Shown one piece after another: positions 8,748-16,733 of a stretch of DNA of 43,701 bases. This DNA is from JBBRHF01 sp038223055 (GTDB lineage: Bacteria; Actinomycetota; Actinomycetes; JACCUZ01), in NCBI GenBank assembly GCA_038223055.1, contig JBBRHF010000011.1, forward strand, positions 1 through 43,701, written 5' to 3'. The first letter of the stretch is position 1. Every line of letters begins with the position of its first letter. Position numbers and translations under genes: made by a program. The notes under the pieces were generated by a model. That model was not told the DNA's origin, did not search any database, and worked only from the letters and a program-made list of their open reading frames with translations.

Positions 8748-9182
8748 CTAGAGGTGTTCGATTGTCACGTCGCGCCATTGCTCGGCGAGGTACTCGGCGA
8801 CCAGCCGGCGATGGCAGTGGTGCGGAGTGGCCTCGCTGCACAACAGCACCGAGTTGGCGACCAGCTCGCGAGGAATCGTTGCCTCGACTCGGCGCTCCGC
8901 AATGAGGTCGAGGAACCAAAGCTCATAGTCACCCCAACTCGCACCGTGCTTCTTGTAGTTGTCCAACATGGTCTTGGTGGGGGCGAGCTGCAGTTCGTGG
9001 ACGTAGTCCATGCCGCCCAGTTCGGCAAGGAAGTACGCCAGATCGTCGCGCTTGGCGAAGCCCGCCAACTGCGACACGTTGTTCAGTCTTACGTCGACGA
9101 GACGTTCGGCTCCGGACCTGCGGAGCAGCCCGAAGAAGGTGCTCGCCGACTTCTTCGTGAAGCCAATCGTGTAGATCTTCAC
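8748..9182 (-). CDS. DUF488 family protein
   Basis: This 144-aa protein matches the DUF488 family: the N-terminus MKIYTIGFTKKSA, the VDVRLNNVSQLAGF segment, and the C-terminal signature LLCSEATPHHCHRRLVAEYL with paired cysteines and histidines. The biochemical function is unknown. Start is GTG at 9180-9182 with GGGAG a few bases upstream. Base composition is visibly less GC-rich than the flanking clpC and lysS, and third codon positions are less biased, which suggests recent arrival. It sits in the insert that separates clpC from lsr2. Confidence 0.85.
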   Translation of the reverse strand: MKIYTIGFTKKSASTFFGLLRRSGAERLVDVRLNNVSQLAGFAKRDDLAYFLAELGGMDYVHELQLAPTKTMLDNYKKHGASWGDYELWFLDLIAERRVEATIPRELVANSVLLCSEATPHHCHRRLVAEYLAEQWRDVTIEHL

Positions 9183-9703
9183 TGGGACTCCCGTACAGCC
9201 GCTGCTGCGTCGTCAACGTAGGCGATGCGTAACTCCTGGCGGTCCATGCCTCGGTCAGGAGCTCGGCGGCCGAGCGGAAGAGATCGAGCTCTGCGAGGCC
9301 GTGAAGGGCCCGAGTAGACCACGAGTAGACCGGCTCGTGGACGCCGATGAAGGTGACGCCGATGAAGATGAAGGTGACGCCGATGAACCCTGGCGCGTCT
9401 AGGATTTCCGTCCCGGTCGGCGGGTCGGCGAGCGAGGATCGGGTCCCTCCGGAAGCGGCGGCCGCTGGTCCTTCGGCTGTTCCGAGGGATTGGTGGGTGG
9501 CGACGTCCCATTCGTTGCGCTCGTGAGCCTGCCAGACCATCATCATCAGGCGCCCGGCCAGGCGCAGCGCCCGCCTGATGTTGGCGGACGCGGCGCAGGG
9601 GTCATCGAAGAGCATCGTGCCGAAACCTGCTGATTGACCTCGACCGAAGAACACGCTGCGCCCGGATTCCGAGTGACCCCCGTCACCTCGATGCACCCCG
9701 AAT
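9183..9703. other. Degenerate region between DUF488 gene and lsr2
   Basis: No gene is convincing here. A minus-strand frame is open from 9696 and reads ALRLAGRLMMMVWQAHERNE and later ALHGLAELDLFRSAAELLTE, but it runs 250 bases into the DUF488 gene out of frame and has no recognisable family. It may be a decayed gene. A 12-base unit GACGCCGATGAA is present three times at 9340-9351, 9355-9366 and 9376-9387, giving the repeated text GVTFI in that frame. Composition is again less GC-rich than the backbone. Confidence 0.35.
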
Positions 9704-9731
9704 GAGCTCCGGCGGTGAATCCGCGGGGCTC
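9704..9731 (-). terminator. Hairpin at the lsr2 stop codon
   Basis: Arms 9704-9715 and 9721-9731 pair over 11 positions with one bulged G and one G-T pair around a five-base loop. The stem begins at the lsr2 TGA (9730-9732), on the 3' side of that gene. There is no T-run, as is common for actinobacterial terminators. Confidence 0.5.
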
Positions 9732-10074
9732 AGTGAGCCATTCTGTAGGCCTCGAGGACTTCCTTCGGCAGCCGGCCGCGCTCATTGACCTTGTGACCGG
9801 TCTCCCGAGCCCACGCACGGATCTCGGCGCTGTTATTGTCCCCGCCCCGGCCTTCTGTCACGGCGCGGGGCCGACGGCCGGTCGACAGCGGCTTGCCACT
9901 GTCGGGCGGCCTGCCGTTGCCCACATAAGGCGCGAACGCATCGCGCATCTCGCTGGCATGATCCGAGTTGAGGTCGATCTCGTAGGAAACGCCATCGAGT
10001 GCGAACGTCACGGTCTCGTCGGCCGGACCGCCGTCGAGATCGTCTTCAAGAATGGTTTGTACTTTTTGAACCAC
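9730..10074 (-). CDS. lsr2: Lsr2 nucleoid-associated xenogeneic silencer
   Basis: Lsr2 binds AT-rich, often foreign, DNA and silences it. The 114-aa protein has the N-terminal oligomerisation domain (MVQKVQTILEDDLDGG, ADETVTFALDGVSYEIDL) and the C-terminal DNA-binding domain (SAEIRAWARETGHKV) with the minor-groove R-G-R motif in NERGRLPKEV. The linker is longer and more polar than usual (RPPDSGKPLSTGRRP). Start is GTG at 10072-10074 with GGAGGG seven bases upstream. It lies downstream of lysS and a small membrane ORF on the same strand, the usual neighbourhood. Confidence 0.95.
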   Translation of the reverse strand: MVQKVQTILEDDLDGGPADETVTFALDGVSYEIDLNSDHASEMRDAFAPYVGNGRPPDSGKPLSTGRRPRAVTEGRGGDNNSAEIRAWARETGHKVNERGRLPKEVLEAYRMAH

Positions 10075-10246
10075 AGGGAACCCTCCGGGACACGCTGGAA
10101 AATCGGGCGCTATTGCGCCGAGTCAAACTCTACTGCATGCCGGGGTTTCTGGACGGCCTCGGGGACGTGTTGCCATTTCGGCGCGCCGCCTCTTTTCGCC
10201 ACCACGCGGTCTCACGCCATTGCCCCCGCAATTGCCCGCGGCGGTC
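10075..10246 (-). promoter_or_regulatory. Probable lsr2 promoter and leader
   Basis: This 172-base gap is less GC-rich than its surroundings. On the minus strand it contains TTGACT (10121-10126), a good -35 candidate, followed by a small perfect hairpin (arms 10106-10110 and 10115-10119, loop of four) and the lsr2 ribosome-binding site. No matching -10 hexamer is obvious at the ideal distance. A separate lsr2 promoter is likely but unproven. Confidence 0.35.
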
Positions 10247-10411
10247 GTCAGATCACGGTGGGTCGTCGCGAGTTTCCGGGCCCTCCCGGCCCTCCCGGCC
10301 CTCGCGGCCGCGCTGAACCGAGCCGTCGGTGTGTCGCAGCACGGCTCGGGCAACGGCGACGAAGGCGACGGCCGTCAGCACCAGCGGGACGAGGGCGGCG
10401 AGCGTCTGCAC
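10247..10411 (-). CDS. Small single-span membrane protein, 54 aa
   Basis: A 54-aa frame starts at GTG 10409-10411, five bases after the lysS stop, and ends at TGA 10247-10249. The N-terminus is one hydrophobic helix (TLAALVPLVLTAVAFVAVA). The rest is charged, with an EGR-type repeat and a C-terminal DDPTVI. Third codon positions are strongly G/C, as expected for coding DNA here. Upstream is a weak CCGGAG. Small hypothetical genes at this place between lysS and lsr2 are known in other actinobacteria, from memory. Function is unknown; the topology suggests a cytoplasmic basic-acidic tail. Confidence 0.6.
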
Positions 10412-10416
10412 GGCGG

Positions 10417-11934
10417 CTACTCCGGCTTCAGCAAGGGAAAGGCAATCGTCTCCCTGATCGGCTTGCCCGTGAGCAGCATGACCAGCCGGTCGATCCCGAC
10501 ACCGAGGCCCCCGGTAGGCGGCATGCCGTAGTCCAGCGCGCGCAGGAAGTCCTCGTCCAGGGCCATCGCCTCCGGGTCGCCCCCCGCCGCGAGCAGCGAC
10601 TGCTCGGTCAGCCGGCGGCGTTGCTCCACCGGATCGGCCAGCTCAGAGTAGGCGACGGCGCGCTCGACCCCGCCGATGATCAGATCCCACGCCTCGGCCA
10701 GACCGGGCACCGACCGGTGCGGCCGGGCCAGCGGGCGAACCCCGGTCGGGTAGTCCTTGACGAAGGTCGGCGTGAGCAGAGTGTGCTCGACCAGCTTCTC
10801 GAACAGCTCGAGCACCATGTCCCCGGCTCCCCACCCGGGCTGCAGGGCGACGTCGTGCCGGGCGGCCAGCGTGCGCATCGTCTCGGCGGTCGTGTCGACG
10901 TCGACGTGCTCGCCGACGGCGTCGCTGACGGCCTGGTGGATCGGCAGGTGCCGCCACGGGGCCTCGAGATCGATCTCGCCGCCGCGGCCGTCGGACACCA
11001 CGGTCGCGCCGACCGCGCGAGCCGCGTCCAGGACCAGCTCGCGGGTCAGGTCGGCCATGGTGTCGTAGTCGCCGTACGCCCGGTAGGCCTCGAGCATGGT
11101 GAACTCGGGGCTGTGGGTGGTGTCCACACCCTCGTTACGGAAGTTGCGGCCGATCTCGTAGACCCGCTCGAACCCGCCCACCACGAGTCGCTTGAGATAG
11201 AGTTCGATGGCGATCCGGAGGTACATCGGCTGGTCGAAGGCATGCAGGTGGGTCGTGAACGGGCGCGCTGCGGCGCCGCCGTGCAGCGGCTGCAGCTGGG
11301 GGGTCTCGACCTCGAGGTAGCCGTGCCGGTCCAGCGTGGCCCGCACCGATCCGAGCACGCTCGCCCGGTCCCGAATCACCTGTCGCGACTCGGCGTTGAC
11401 GATGAAGTCGACGTAACGCATCCGGACCCGAGCCTCCGGGTCGGTCAGGCCCTTGTGCTTGTCGGGCAGCGGTCGCAGCGCCTTGGCCGTGATGGCCCAC
11501 CGCGAAGCCAGGACCGAGAGCTCCCCGCGCCGGGAGGTGACCACCTCACCCTCGACCCCGACGTGGTCGCCGAGATCGACGTCGGACTTCCAGGCTGCGA
11601 GCGCCTCGGCACCCAGCGCGTCCAGGGACAGCATCACCTGCAGGTCGCCGGTGCCGTCTCGCAGCGTCGCGAAGCACAGCTTGCCGCCGATGCGCGAGAG
11701 CATCACCCGCCCGACCACCCCGACCTGGTCACCGGTGCGGACCTCGTCCGGGCCGAGATCGGCGTAGGTCGCCCGAAGCTCGGCGACGGTGGCGGTCCGG
11801 GGGAAGCCCAGAGGGTAGGGGTCGACTCCCTGCGCACGAAGGCGGTCCAGCTTGTCCCGCCGGACACGCATCTGCTCGGGCAGGTCGTCGGCGGCGGGTC
11901 GCCCCGGAGGCGGGTCGATGCGGGGGTCGGTCAC
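10417..11934 (-). CDS. lysS: Lysyl-tRNA synthetase, class II
   Basis: LysS charges tRNA-Lys. The 505-aa protein has an N-terminal OB-fold anticodon-binding domain (about 50-165) and the class II catalytic core, with motif 2 near FRNEGVDTTHSPEFTMLE and motif 3 at the end (GLGVGIDRLVMLLTG). It terminates in the conserved FPLLKPE. Start is GTG at 11932-11934 (MTDPRIDPPP). The gene lies downstream of panC on the same strand, with 43 bases between them. Length and motifs indicate a complete housekeeping enzyme. Confidence 0.96.
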   Translation of the reverse strand: MTDPRIDPPPGRPAADDLPEQMRVRRDKLDRLRAQGVDPYPLGFPRTATVAELRATYADLGPDEVRTGDQVGVVGRVMLSRIGGKLCFATLRDGTGDLQVMLSLDALGAEALAAWKSDVDLGDHVGVEGEVVTSRRGELSVLASRWAITAKALRPLPDKHKGLTDPEARVRMRYVDFIVNAESRQVIRDRASVLGSVRATLDRHGYLEVETPQLQPLHGGAAARPFTTHLHAFDQPMYLRIAIELYLKRLVVGGFERVYEIGRNFRNEGVDTTHSPEFTMLEAYRAYGDYDTMADLTRELVLDAARAVGATVVSDGRGGEIDLEAPWRHLPIHQAVSDAVGEHVDVDTTAETMRTLAARHDVALQPGWGAGDMVLELFEKLVEHTLLTPTFVKDYPTGVRPLARPHRSVPGLAEAWDLIIGGVERAVAYSELADPVEQRRRLTEQSLLAAGGDPEAMALDEDFLRALDYGMPPTGGLGVGIDRLVMLLTGKPIRETIAFPLLKPE

Positions 11935-11977
11935 CAGCCCCAGGCTACCGGCGCCGCTGCAGCCGACGGGTCTCGGT

Positions 11978-12868
11978 TCAGCGGCGGGTCGGAAAGCTGA
12001 CCGCCATGTTGTCGATCAGCCGGGTGGACCCGACCCGCGCGGCCACGGCGAGCAACCCGTCGCCGGACCAGCCCTCCTCCAGCTCAACCAGGGTCCGCGG
12101 GTCCACCAGCACCAGGTAGTCCAGGGTCACCCCGGGCTGGATCGCCAGGACGGCCGCGGCGGAGCGCCGCACGGCGGTGACGCCCTCACCTACCCGCTGC
12201 GCGCCGGCGCGCAGGGCGGCCGACAGAGACAGGGCCGCCTTCCGGTCCTGTCCCGAGAGGTAGACGTTGCGGCTGGACAGGGCCAGCCCGTCGAGAGCCC
12301 GCACAGTGGGGATCGTGACGACCTCGGTCGGGAAGTCGATGTCGGTCACCATCGTGCGCACGAGCAGCACCTGCTGGGCGTCCTTGGCGCCGAAGAAGGT
12401 CACGTCGGGCGAGGTGATGTGCAGCAGCTTGGCCACGACGGTGAGGACCCCGTCGAAGTGGCCCGGCCGGGAGGCGCCTTCGAGCACGTCTCCCATCGGG
12501 CCGGCCGACACCCGAACCCGCGGGGTTCCCTCGGCGTACATCTGCTCGACCGGCGGCGCGAACACCACGTCGACACCTTCGTCGGCGCACAGCGCGACGT
12601 CGGCGTCGAGGGTCACCGGGTAGCGCGAGAGGTCCTCGTTCGGGCCGAACTGCAGCGGGTTGAGGAACACCGTCACGATCACGACCTGGCACCGCTCCCG
12701 GGCCGCCTTGATCAGCGAGCGGTGCCCATCGTGCAGCGCACCGAGACTCATCACCACACCGACCTCGGCCGGCCCGGTCCCCGCTCTGCGAGCGTCGACG
12801 GCGGCCCGCAGGTCAGCACGGGTATGCACAAGCCGGATCGTGCTTCGAGCGATCTGCGGGGAGGTCAT
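11978..12868 (-). CDS. panC: Pantothenate synthetase PanC
   Basis: PanC joins pantoate and beta-alanine with ATP in the last step of vitamin B5 synthesis. The 296-aa product shows the ATP-binding HxGH-type motif in LGALHDGHRSLI, the VFLNPLQFGPNEDLSRYP segment, the pantoate region FFGAKDAQQ and the late motif LALSSRNVYLS. The ATG at 12866-12868 overlaps the TGA of the upstream DUF2520 gene (ATGA), so the much longer in-frame start at 13252 is rejected. panD, often adjacent in actinobacteria, is not found nearby. Confidence 0.95.
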   Translation of the reverse strand: MTSPQIARSTIRLVHTRADLRAAVDARRAGTGPAEVGVVMSLGALHDGHRSLIKAARERCQVVIVTVFLNPLQFGPNEDLSRYPVTLDADVALCADEGVDVVFAPPVEQMYAEGTPRVRVSAGPMGDVLEGASRPGHFDGVLTVVAKLLHITSPDVTFFGAKDAQQVLLVRTMVTDIDFPTEVVTIPTVRALDGLALSSRNVYLSGQDRKAALSLSAALRAGAQRVGEGVTAVRRSAAAVLAIQPGVTLDYLVLVDPRTLVELEEGWSGDGLLAVAARVGSTRLIDNMAVSFPTRR

Positions 12869-13770
12869 GGTCCTGCTCCTTCGGCAAGTACGTCGAGCAG
12901 GGCCTCGGCCGACTCGGGGGCGAGCAGGCCGGCGCCGAGTGCTCGGTCGGCGGTGAGCCGGGCCAGCGCGATATAGGCGGCGACGGCGTGGGGGGAGACC
13001 AGGCGCAGCTCGCGCAGGTGGGCGGCGACGGTGCCCGAGTCGCCGCGGGCCACCGGGCCGGTCAGCGCCGCGTCGCCCGAGCGCAACGCGTTGTCCAGCG
13101 CCGCACCCATGAGCGGTCCCAGCATCCGAGCCGGCTCGTCGATGCCGCACCGGCGCAGCAGGTCCATCGACTCGGCCACGAGGGTGGTGAGGTGGTTGGC
13201 TCCGTTGGCGAGGGCCGCGTGGTAGAGGGGACGGCGGGCCTCCTCGACCCACTGGGGTTCCCCGCCCATCTCCACGACCAGGGCCTCGGCGATCGGCCGC
13301 AGCGGCTCCGGTGCGGTCACCCCGAACGAGCAGCCGGCTAGCCGCGCCACGTCCTCGGGCCGCCCCGTGAAGGTCATGGCCGGGTGCAGCGCGAGCGGCA
13401 GCGCGCCGTTGCGGGTGGCCGGGTCGAGGACGCCGACGCCGAAGCGCCCGCTCGTGTGCACCATCAGCTGACCCGGACGCACGGCGCCGGCGGTGACCAG
13501 GCCCTCGACGAGGCCGGTGAGCGTGTCGTCGGGCACCGCCAGCAGCAGCAGGTCGACCCGGCGGGCGATGTCGGGGGGGGTGGCGATCTCGGCACCCGGC
13601 AGCAGGGCCGCAGCGCGCCCGAGGGACGCGTCGGACACCGCGGCCGCGGCGACGACACGGTGACCGGCCAGGCCCAGGGCGGCGCCGAGGACGGCGCCGA
13701 CCCGCCCGGCCCCGACCACGCCGACGGCTAGGCGGGCCGGTCGTTCGGTGACAGATGGTTCCGCGGGCAA
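12865..13770 (-). CDS. Rossmann-like/DUF2520 protein, PanG-like ketopantoate reductase candidate
   Basis: The 301-aa protein has an N-terminal NAD(P) Rossmann fold (VGVVGAGRVGAVLGAAL), an acidic DLLLLAVPDDTL segment, LHPAMTFTG, and a C-terminal DUF2520 helical domain (HAALANGANHLTTLV). Members clustered with panC are candidates for the alternative ketopantoate reductase PanG, which would supply pantoate to PanC. Coupling by ATGA to panC supports that role, but the substrate is inferred. The only start before the dinucleotide fold in this frame is TTG at 13768-13770, with a poorly placed GAGGA upstream. Confidence 0.82.
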   Translation of the reverse strand: MPAEPSVTERPARLAVGVVGAGRVGAVLGAALGLAGHRVVAAAAVSDASLGRAAALLPGAEIATPPDIARRVDLLLLAVPDDTLTGLVEGLVTAGAVRPGQLMVHTSGRFGVGVLDPATRNGALPLALHPAMTFTGRPEDVARLAGCSFGVTAPEPLRPIAEALVVEMGGEPQWVEEARRPLYHAALANGANHLTTLVAESMDLLRRCGIDEPARMLGPLMGAALDNALRSGDAALTGPVARGDSGTVAAHLRELRLVSPHAVAAYIALARLTADRALGAGLLAPESAEALLDVLAEGAGP

Positions 13771-13783
13771 GCTGTGGTCCAGT

Positions 13784-13817
13784 CCTCGCGATCGGCCGGT
13801 CCTCGCGATCGGCCGGT
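13784..13817. repeat. 17-bp direct tandem repeat, two copies
   Basis: CCTCGCGATCGGCCGGT occurs twice in perfect tandem, at 13784-13800 and 13801-13817. It lies between the start of the DUF2520 gene (minus strand) and the methyltransferase gene (plus strand), so it may sit in a promoter region. Confidence 0.85.
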
Positions 13818-13899
13818 GAGCGCGATCAGGCTACCGCAGCCCGCATGCGCCACGATCATGCAAAAGTGGTCGCCGGGTGGCAGTAGCCGCGTCCGCGCA

Positions 13900-13971
13900 G
13901 GTGGCGGTGTGGGTGGAGGTGGCGGTGTGGGTGGAGGTGGCGGTGTGAGTGGAGGTGGCGGTGTGGGTGGA
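13900..13971. repeat. 18-bp tandem repeat, four copies
   Basis: The unit GGTGGCGGTGTGGGTGGA is repeated four times (13900-13917, 13918-13935, 13936-13953, 13954-13971) with one substitution in copy three, followed by a partial copy. In the frame of the methyltransferase it would encode GGGVGG repeats. The third codon positions are then T, C, T, G, T, A, unlike coding DNA in this genome, so it is probably upstream of the real start. Confidence 0.85.
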
Positions 13972-14001
13972 GGTGGCGCTTCGGGTGGTCGGGTAGGCGT
14001 G

Positions 14002-14988
14002 GTGGCGCAGCCGTGGCGGGAGGCGACCCGGCGGGCGCTCTACGGCCCGGACGGCTTCTACCGGGCGGCCGCGGGTCCCGGCGCGCACTTCCGGACCTCC
14101 GTGCACGCCTCGCCCCTCTACGCCGAGGCCCTGCTGACCCTGGCCCGGTCGGCCGGTCTCACCACCGTGGTCGATGTCGGGTCCGGGCGCGGCGAACTGC
14201 TGCTGGCGCTGCACCGGCTCGACCCGTCGCTGCGCCTCGTCGCGGTGGAGCTCGCCGACCGCCCACCCGGGCTGCCCGGCGTCATCGAGTGGCGGGCCTC
14301 CCTTGCCGACTACCGGGATGCGCTGCTGGTGGCCAACGAGTGGCTGGACAACGTGCCCGTCGACGTCGTTGTCCTGACCCGGGCCGGACCACGGGTCCTG
14401 CTGGTCGACCCGCGCACCGGAGCCGAGCGCGAGGGACCCGAGCCCGCGGCACCCGACCTGGCCTGGCTGGACGGGTGGTGGCCGCTGGTGCGGATCGGTG
14501 ACCGGGCCGAGGTCGGGCTGCCCCGGGACGAGGCGTGGTCCGGGGCCGTCGCAGCCTTGAGGGCCGGGATCGCGGTGGCCGTGGACTACGCCCACTCGCG
14601 CGCCGAACGGCCGGCCGCAGGGTCGCTCACCGGCTACCGCGCCGGGCGCCAGGTGCCACCCGTTCCGGACGGATCGTGCGACCTGACCAGCCACGTCGCG
14701 CTCGACGCCTGCGCGGCGGCCGGCGAGCGGGCCGGCGCGACGAGCACGCTGCTGACCACCCAGCGGCGGGCGTTGGGCGCGCTGGGCGTGGCCGGCGACC
14801 TTCCCGGCCGGGCATTGAGCCGGGAGCGACCCGGCGCCTACCTGGCCGCCCTGGCCCGGGCCGGACAGGTGGCCGAGCTGCGCGCGCGCGGCGGGCTCGG
14901 CGACTTCGGCTGGCTGGTGCAGGCGGTGGGCGCGGACCTACCGCCGCTCCTGCTCGCCGACCAGCGGGACGAGCTGGGGCAGCTGTAG
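14002..14988 (+). CDS. MidA/NDUFAF7-type SAM-dependent methyltransferase
   Basis: This protein belongs to the COG1565 (DUF185/MidA) family, whose eukaryotic member NDUFAF7 methylates an arginine of the complex I subunit NDUFS2. It shows the GPDGFYR start region, GAHFRTSVHASPLYAEAL, the SAM-binding VVDVGSGRGELLLAL and the later ANEWLDNVPVDVV motif. Start is uncertain: I prefer GTG 14002 (328 aa) because the upstream Gly-rich repeat has non-coding-like codon use; ATG 13858 or an earlier start would include it. The 3' end overlaps the convergent idi gene by 51 bases. A nuoD gene lies 3.7 kb away. Confidence 0.85.
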   Translation: MAQPWREATRRALYGPDGFYRAAAGPGAHFRTSVHASPLYAEALLTLARSAGLTTVVDVGSGRGELLLALHRLDPSLRLVAVELADRPPGLPGVIEWRASLADYRDALLVANEWLDNVPVDVVVLTRAGPRVLLVDPRTGAEREGPEPAAPDLAWLDGWWPLVRIGDRAEVGLPRDEAWSGAVAALRAGIAVAVDYAHSRAERPAAGSLTGYRAGRQVPPVPDGSCDLTSHVALDACAAAGERAGATSTLLTTQRRALGALGVAGDLPGRALSRERPGAYLAALARAGQVAELRARGGLGDFGWLVQAVGADLPPLLLADQRDELGQL

Positions 14989-15513
14989 CAGCAGCCAGGG
15001 GCTGTACGTCGAGGGCCGCGCCGCGACCTCGGCCACCAGGTCCGGCCACTCCCACCACGCGGTGGCCGCGACCTCGGCCGGGTCCGGCGCGGGGTCGCCG
15101 GTGACCGTGCCGACGTGCACGGGGCAGACCTCGTTCTCGGTGACGCCGTTGTCCATCCGCGCCGTGTAGCGGAAGTCGGGCAGCACCACCCGCAACCCCT
15201 CGATGCGCAGCCCCAGCTCCTGCTCCCCCCGGCGCTGGACGGCAGCCAGCGGGTCCTCGCCGGGCGCTGGATGGCCGCAGAAGCTGTTGGTCCAGATCAG
15301 CGGCCAGGTGCGCTTGCCGGCAGCCCGCTGGGTGAGCAGGACCCGGCCCGCCGGGTCGAACAGCCAGCAGGAGAAGGCCAGGTGCAGAGGCGTTTCGGCG
15401 TGGTGGACGCTGGACTTGGGCGCGGTGCCGCAGGGTCGCCCGCCCTCGTCGAGCAAGACGACCAGCTCATCCGCACCGGCGCCGTCCGACCGCGGCGTGC
15501 TGAGCGCGCTCAT
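14938..15513 (-). CDS. idi: Isopentenyl-diphosphate delta-isomerase, type I
   Basis: Idi interconverts IPP and DMAPP for isoprenoid synthesis. The 191-aa NUDIX-fold protein keeps the catalytic cysteine (C79 in TNSFCGHP) and the catalytic glutamate region ENEVCPVH (E126, E128), with metal-binding residues along HHAETPLHLAFSCW. The ATG at 15511-15513 overlaps the TGA of the P450 gene (ATGA), deciding the start. It is the last gene of the PH-PH-P450-idi series. Its 3' end runs 51 bases into the opposite-strand methyltransferase gene. Confidence 0.95.
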   Translation of the reverse strand: MSALSTPRSDGAGADELVVLLDEGGRPCGTAPKSSVHHAETPLHLAFSCWLFDPAGRVLLTQRAAGKRTWPLIWTNSFCGHPAPGEDPLAAVQRRGEQELGLRIEGLRVVLPDFRYTARMDNGVTENEVCPVHVGTVTGDPAPDPAEVAATAWWEWPDLVAEVAARPSTYSPWLLLQLPQLVPLVGEQERR

Positions 15514-16733
15514 CGGGCGGCCCGCGCCGGTCCGGTCGAGCACGCCTCTGCGGCTCCGACGGAGACCAGCACCTGATCGTGGCCCCTCAGCACGAACGTC
15601 GGGCGCCGCGGCGGGGCCTGCGCGAGAACCATCGTGGGGTAGCGGCGCAGCAGCGTCGGCAGCGCGATCGCCAGCTCCATCCGCGCCAGCGGCGCCCCGA
15701 GGCAGTGGTGCAGGCCGGCCCCGAAGCCGAGGTGATGGTTGCCCCTGCGGCCGGCGTCGAACCGGTCCGGCTCCGCGAACTGCGCCGGGTCGCGGTTGGC
15801 CGCGCCCAGCAGCACGGCGACCTGCTCGCCCTCCCGGACCTGGACACCGGCGATCGACACGTCAGCCAGGGCGGTGCGCTGGAACAGCTGCAAGGGCGAG
15901 TCGAAGCGGACCATCTCCTCCACAGCGCTCGCGACCAGCCCGGGGTCTGCGCGGACCCGGTCGAGCTCGTCGGGGCGCGCCAGCAGGGCCACGATGCCGT
16001 TGCCGAACGCGTTGACCGACGCCTCGTGGCCGGCGTTGAGGAGCAGGATCGCCGAGGCCACGACCTCGTCGTCGGTGAGCCGCTGGCCGGCGTCCTCGGC
16101 CGCCGCCAGGTGGCTGATCAGGTCATCACGCGGCCGGGCGCGACGAGCCCGGACCAAGTCGCGGACGTAGTCGGCGAACTCGGCCGAGGCGGCGGTCGCT
16201 GCCTGCTCCGCGCCGGGCCCGCGCCGCAGCTCGTACATCGCCACGATCGCCGCCGACCACGGCCGCAGCAGGTCGCGGTCGGCCGCCGGCACGCCGAGCA
16301 GCTCGGCGATCACGGCCACCGGCAGCGGCTCGGCGTAGTCGGCGAGCAGGTCGATCTCGTCCTGCCCGGCGACGGTGTCGAGCAACTCGTCGGCGAGCCC
16401 CTGCACCAGGGGCCGCAGGCGCTCGATGTGACCCCGCGCGAACGCCTTGGACACCAGCGACCGCAGCCGGGTGTGGTCCGGTGGCTCGTTCTCCATCATC
16501 TGATGGCGGTGCAGGAGGTTGAACGGCTCGAACTCGGCCGCCGGCTCCTTGTCCCGCCACGAACGGCCGAGGCGCCGGTCGCGCAGCACGGCGTTGCACT
16601 CGGCGTAGGTGAACACGAGCCACTGTCCCGACGACTCATGCCACGTCACGGGAGACCGCTCCCGCCACTGGGCGAACGCCGGGTAGGGGTCGGTCATGAA
16701 CGCCGGATCGGTGAGGTCGAGGGGAGCGGTCAC
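15510..16733 (-). CDS. Cytochrome P450
   Basis: A 407-aa bacterial P450 monooxygenase. It shows the heme ligand C344 in FGAGLHHCLG, the I-helix AGHEAS (serine where threonine is usual) and the K-helix E-x-x-R in EEMVRF, plus the C-helix region HTRLRSLVSKAF. The GTG at 16731-16733 overlaps the stop of the upstream PH-domain gene (GTGA). Substrate cannot be read from the sequence. Coupling to idi hints at an isoprenoid-related substrate, which is only an inference. No ferredoxin or reductase gene is adjacent. Confidence 0.93.
   Translation of the reverse strand: MTAPLDLTDPAFMTDPYPAFAQWRERSPVTWHESSGQWLVFTYAECNAVLRDRRLGRSWRDKEPAAEFEPFNLLHRHQMMENEPPDHTRLRSLVSKAFARGHIERLRPLVQGLADELLDTVAGQDEIDLLADYAEPLPVAVIAELLGVPAADRDLLRPWSAAIVAMYELRRGPGAEQAATAASAEFADYVRDLVRARRARPRDDLISHLAAAEDAGQRLTDDEVVASAILLLNAGHEASVNAFGNGIVALLARPDELDRVRADPGLVASAVEEMVRFDSPLQLFQRTALADVSIAGVQVREGEQVAVLLGAANRDPAQFAEPDRFDAGRRGNHHLGFGAGLHHCLGAPLARMELAIALPTLLRRYPTMVLAQAPPRRPTFVLRGHDQVLVSVGAAEACSTGPARAAR

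Noticed and set aside
9340..9387. Three spaced GACGCCGATGAA units considered as a CRISPR-like array
   Set aside because: The units are 12 bases with spacings of 3 and 9 bases, far too short, and they lie in a decayed frame.
13774..14001. Gly-rich N-terminal extension of the MidA-like protein
   Set aside because: The 18-bp repeat has A/T-rich third positions unlike coding DNA here, and family homology starts after 14002; I list it as a repeat.
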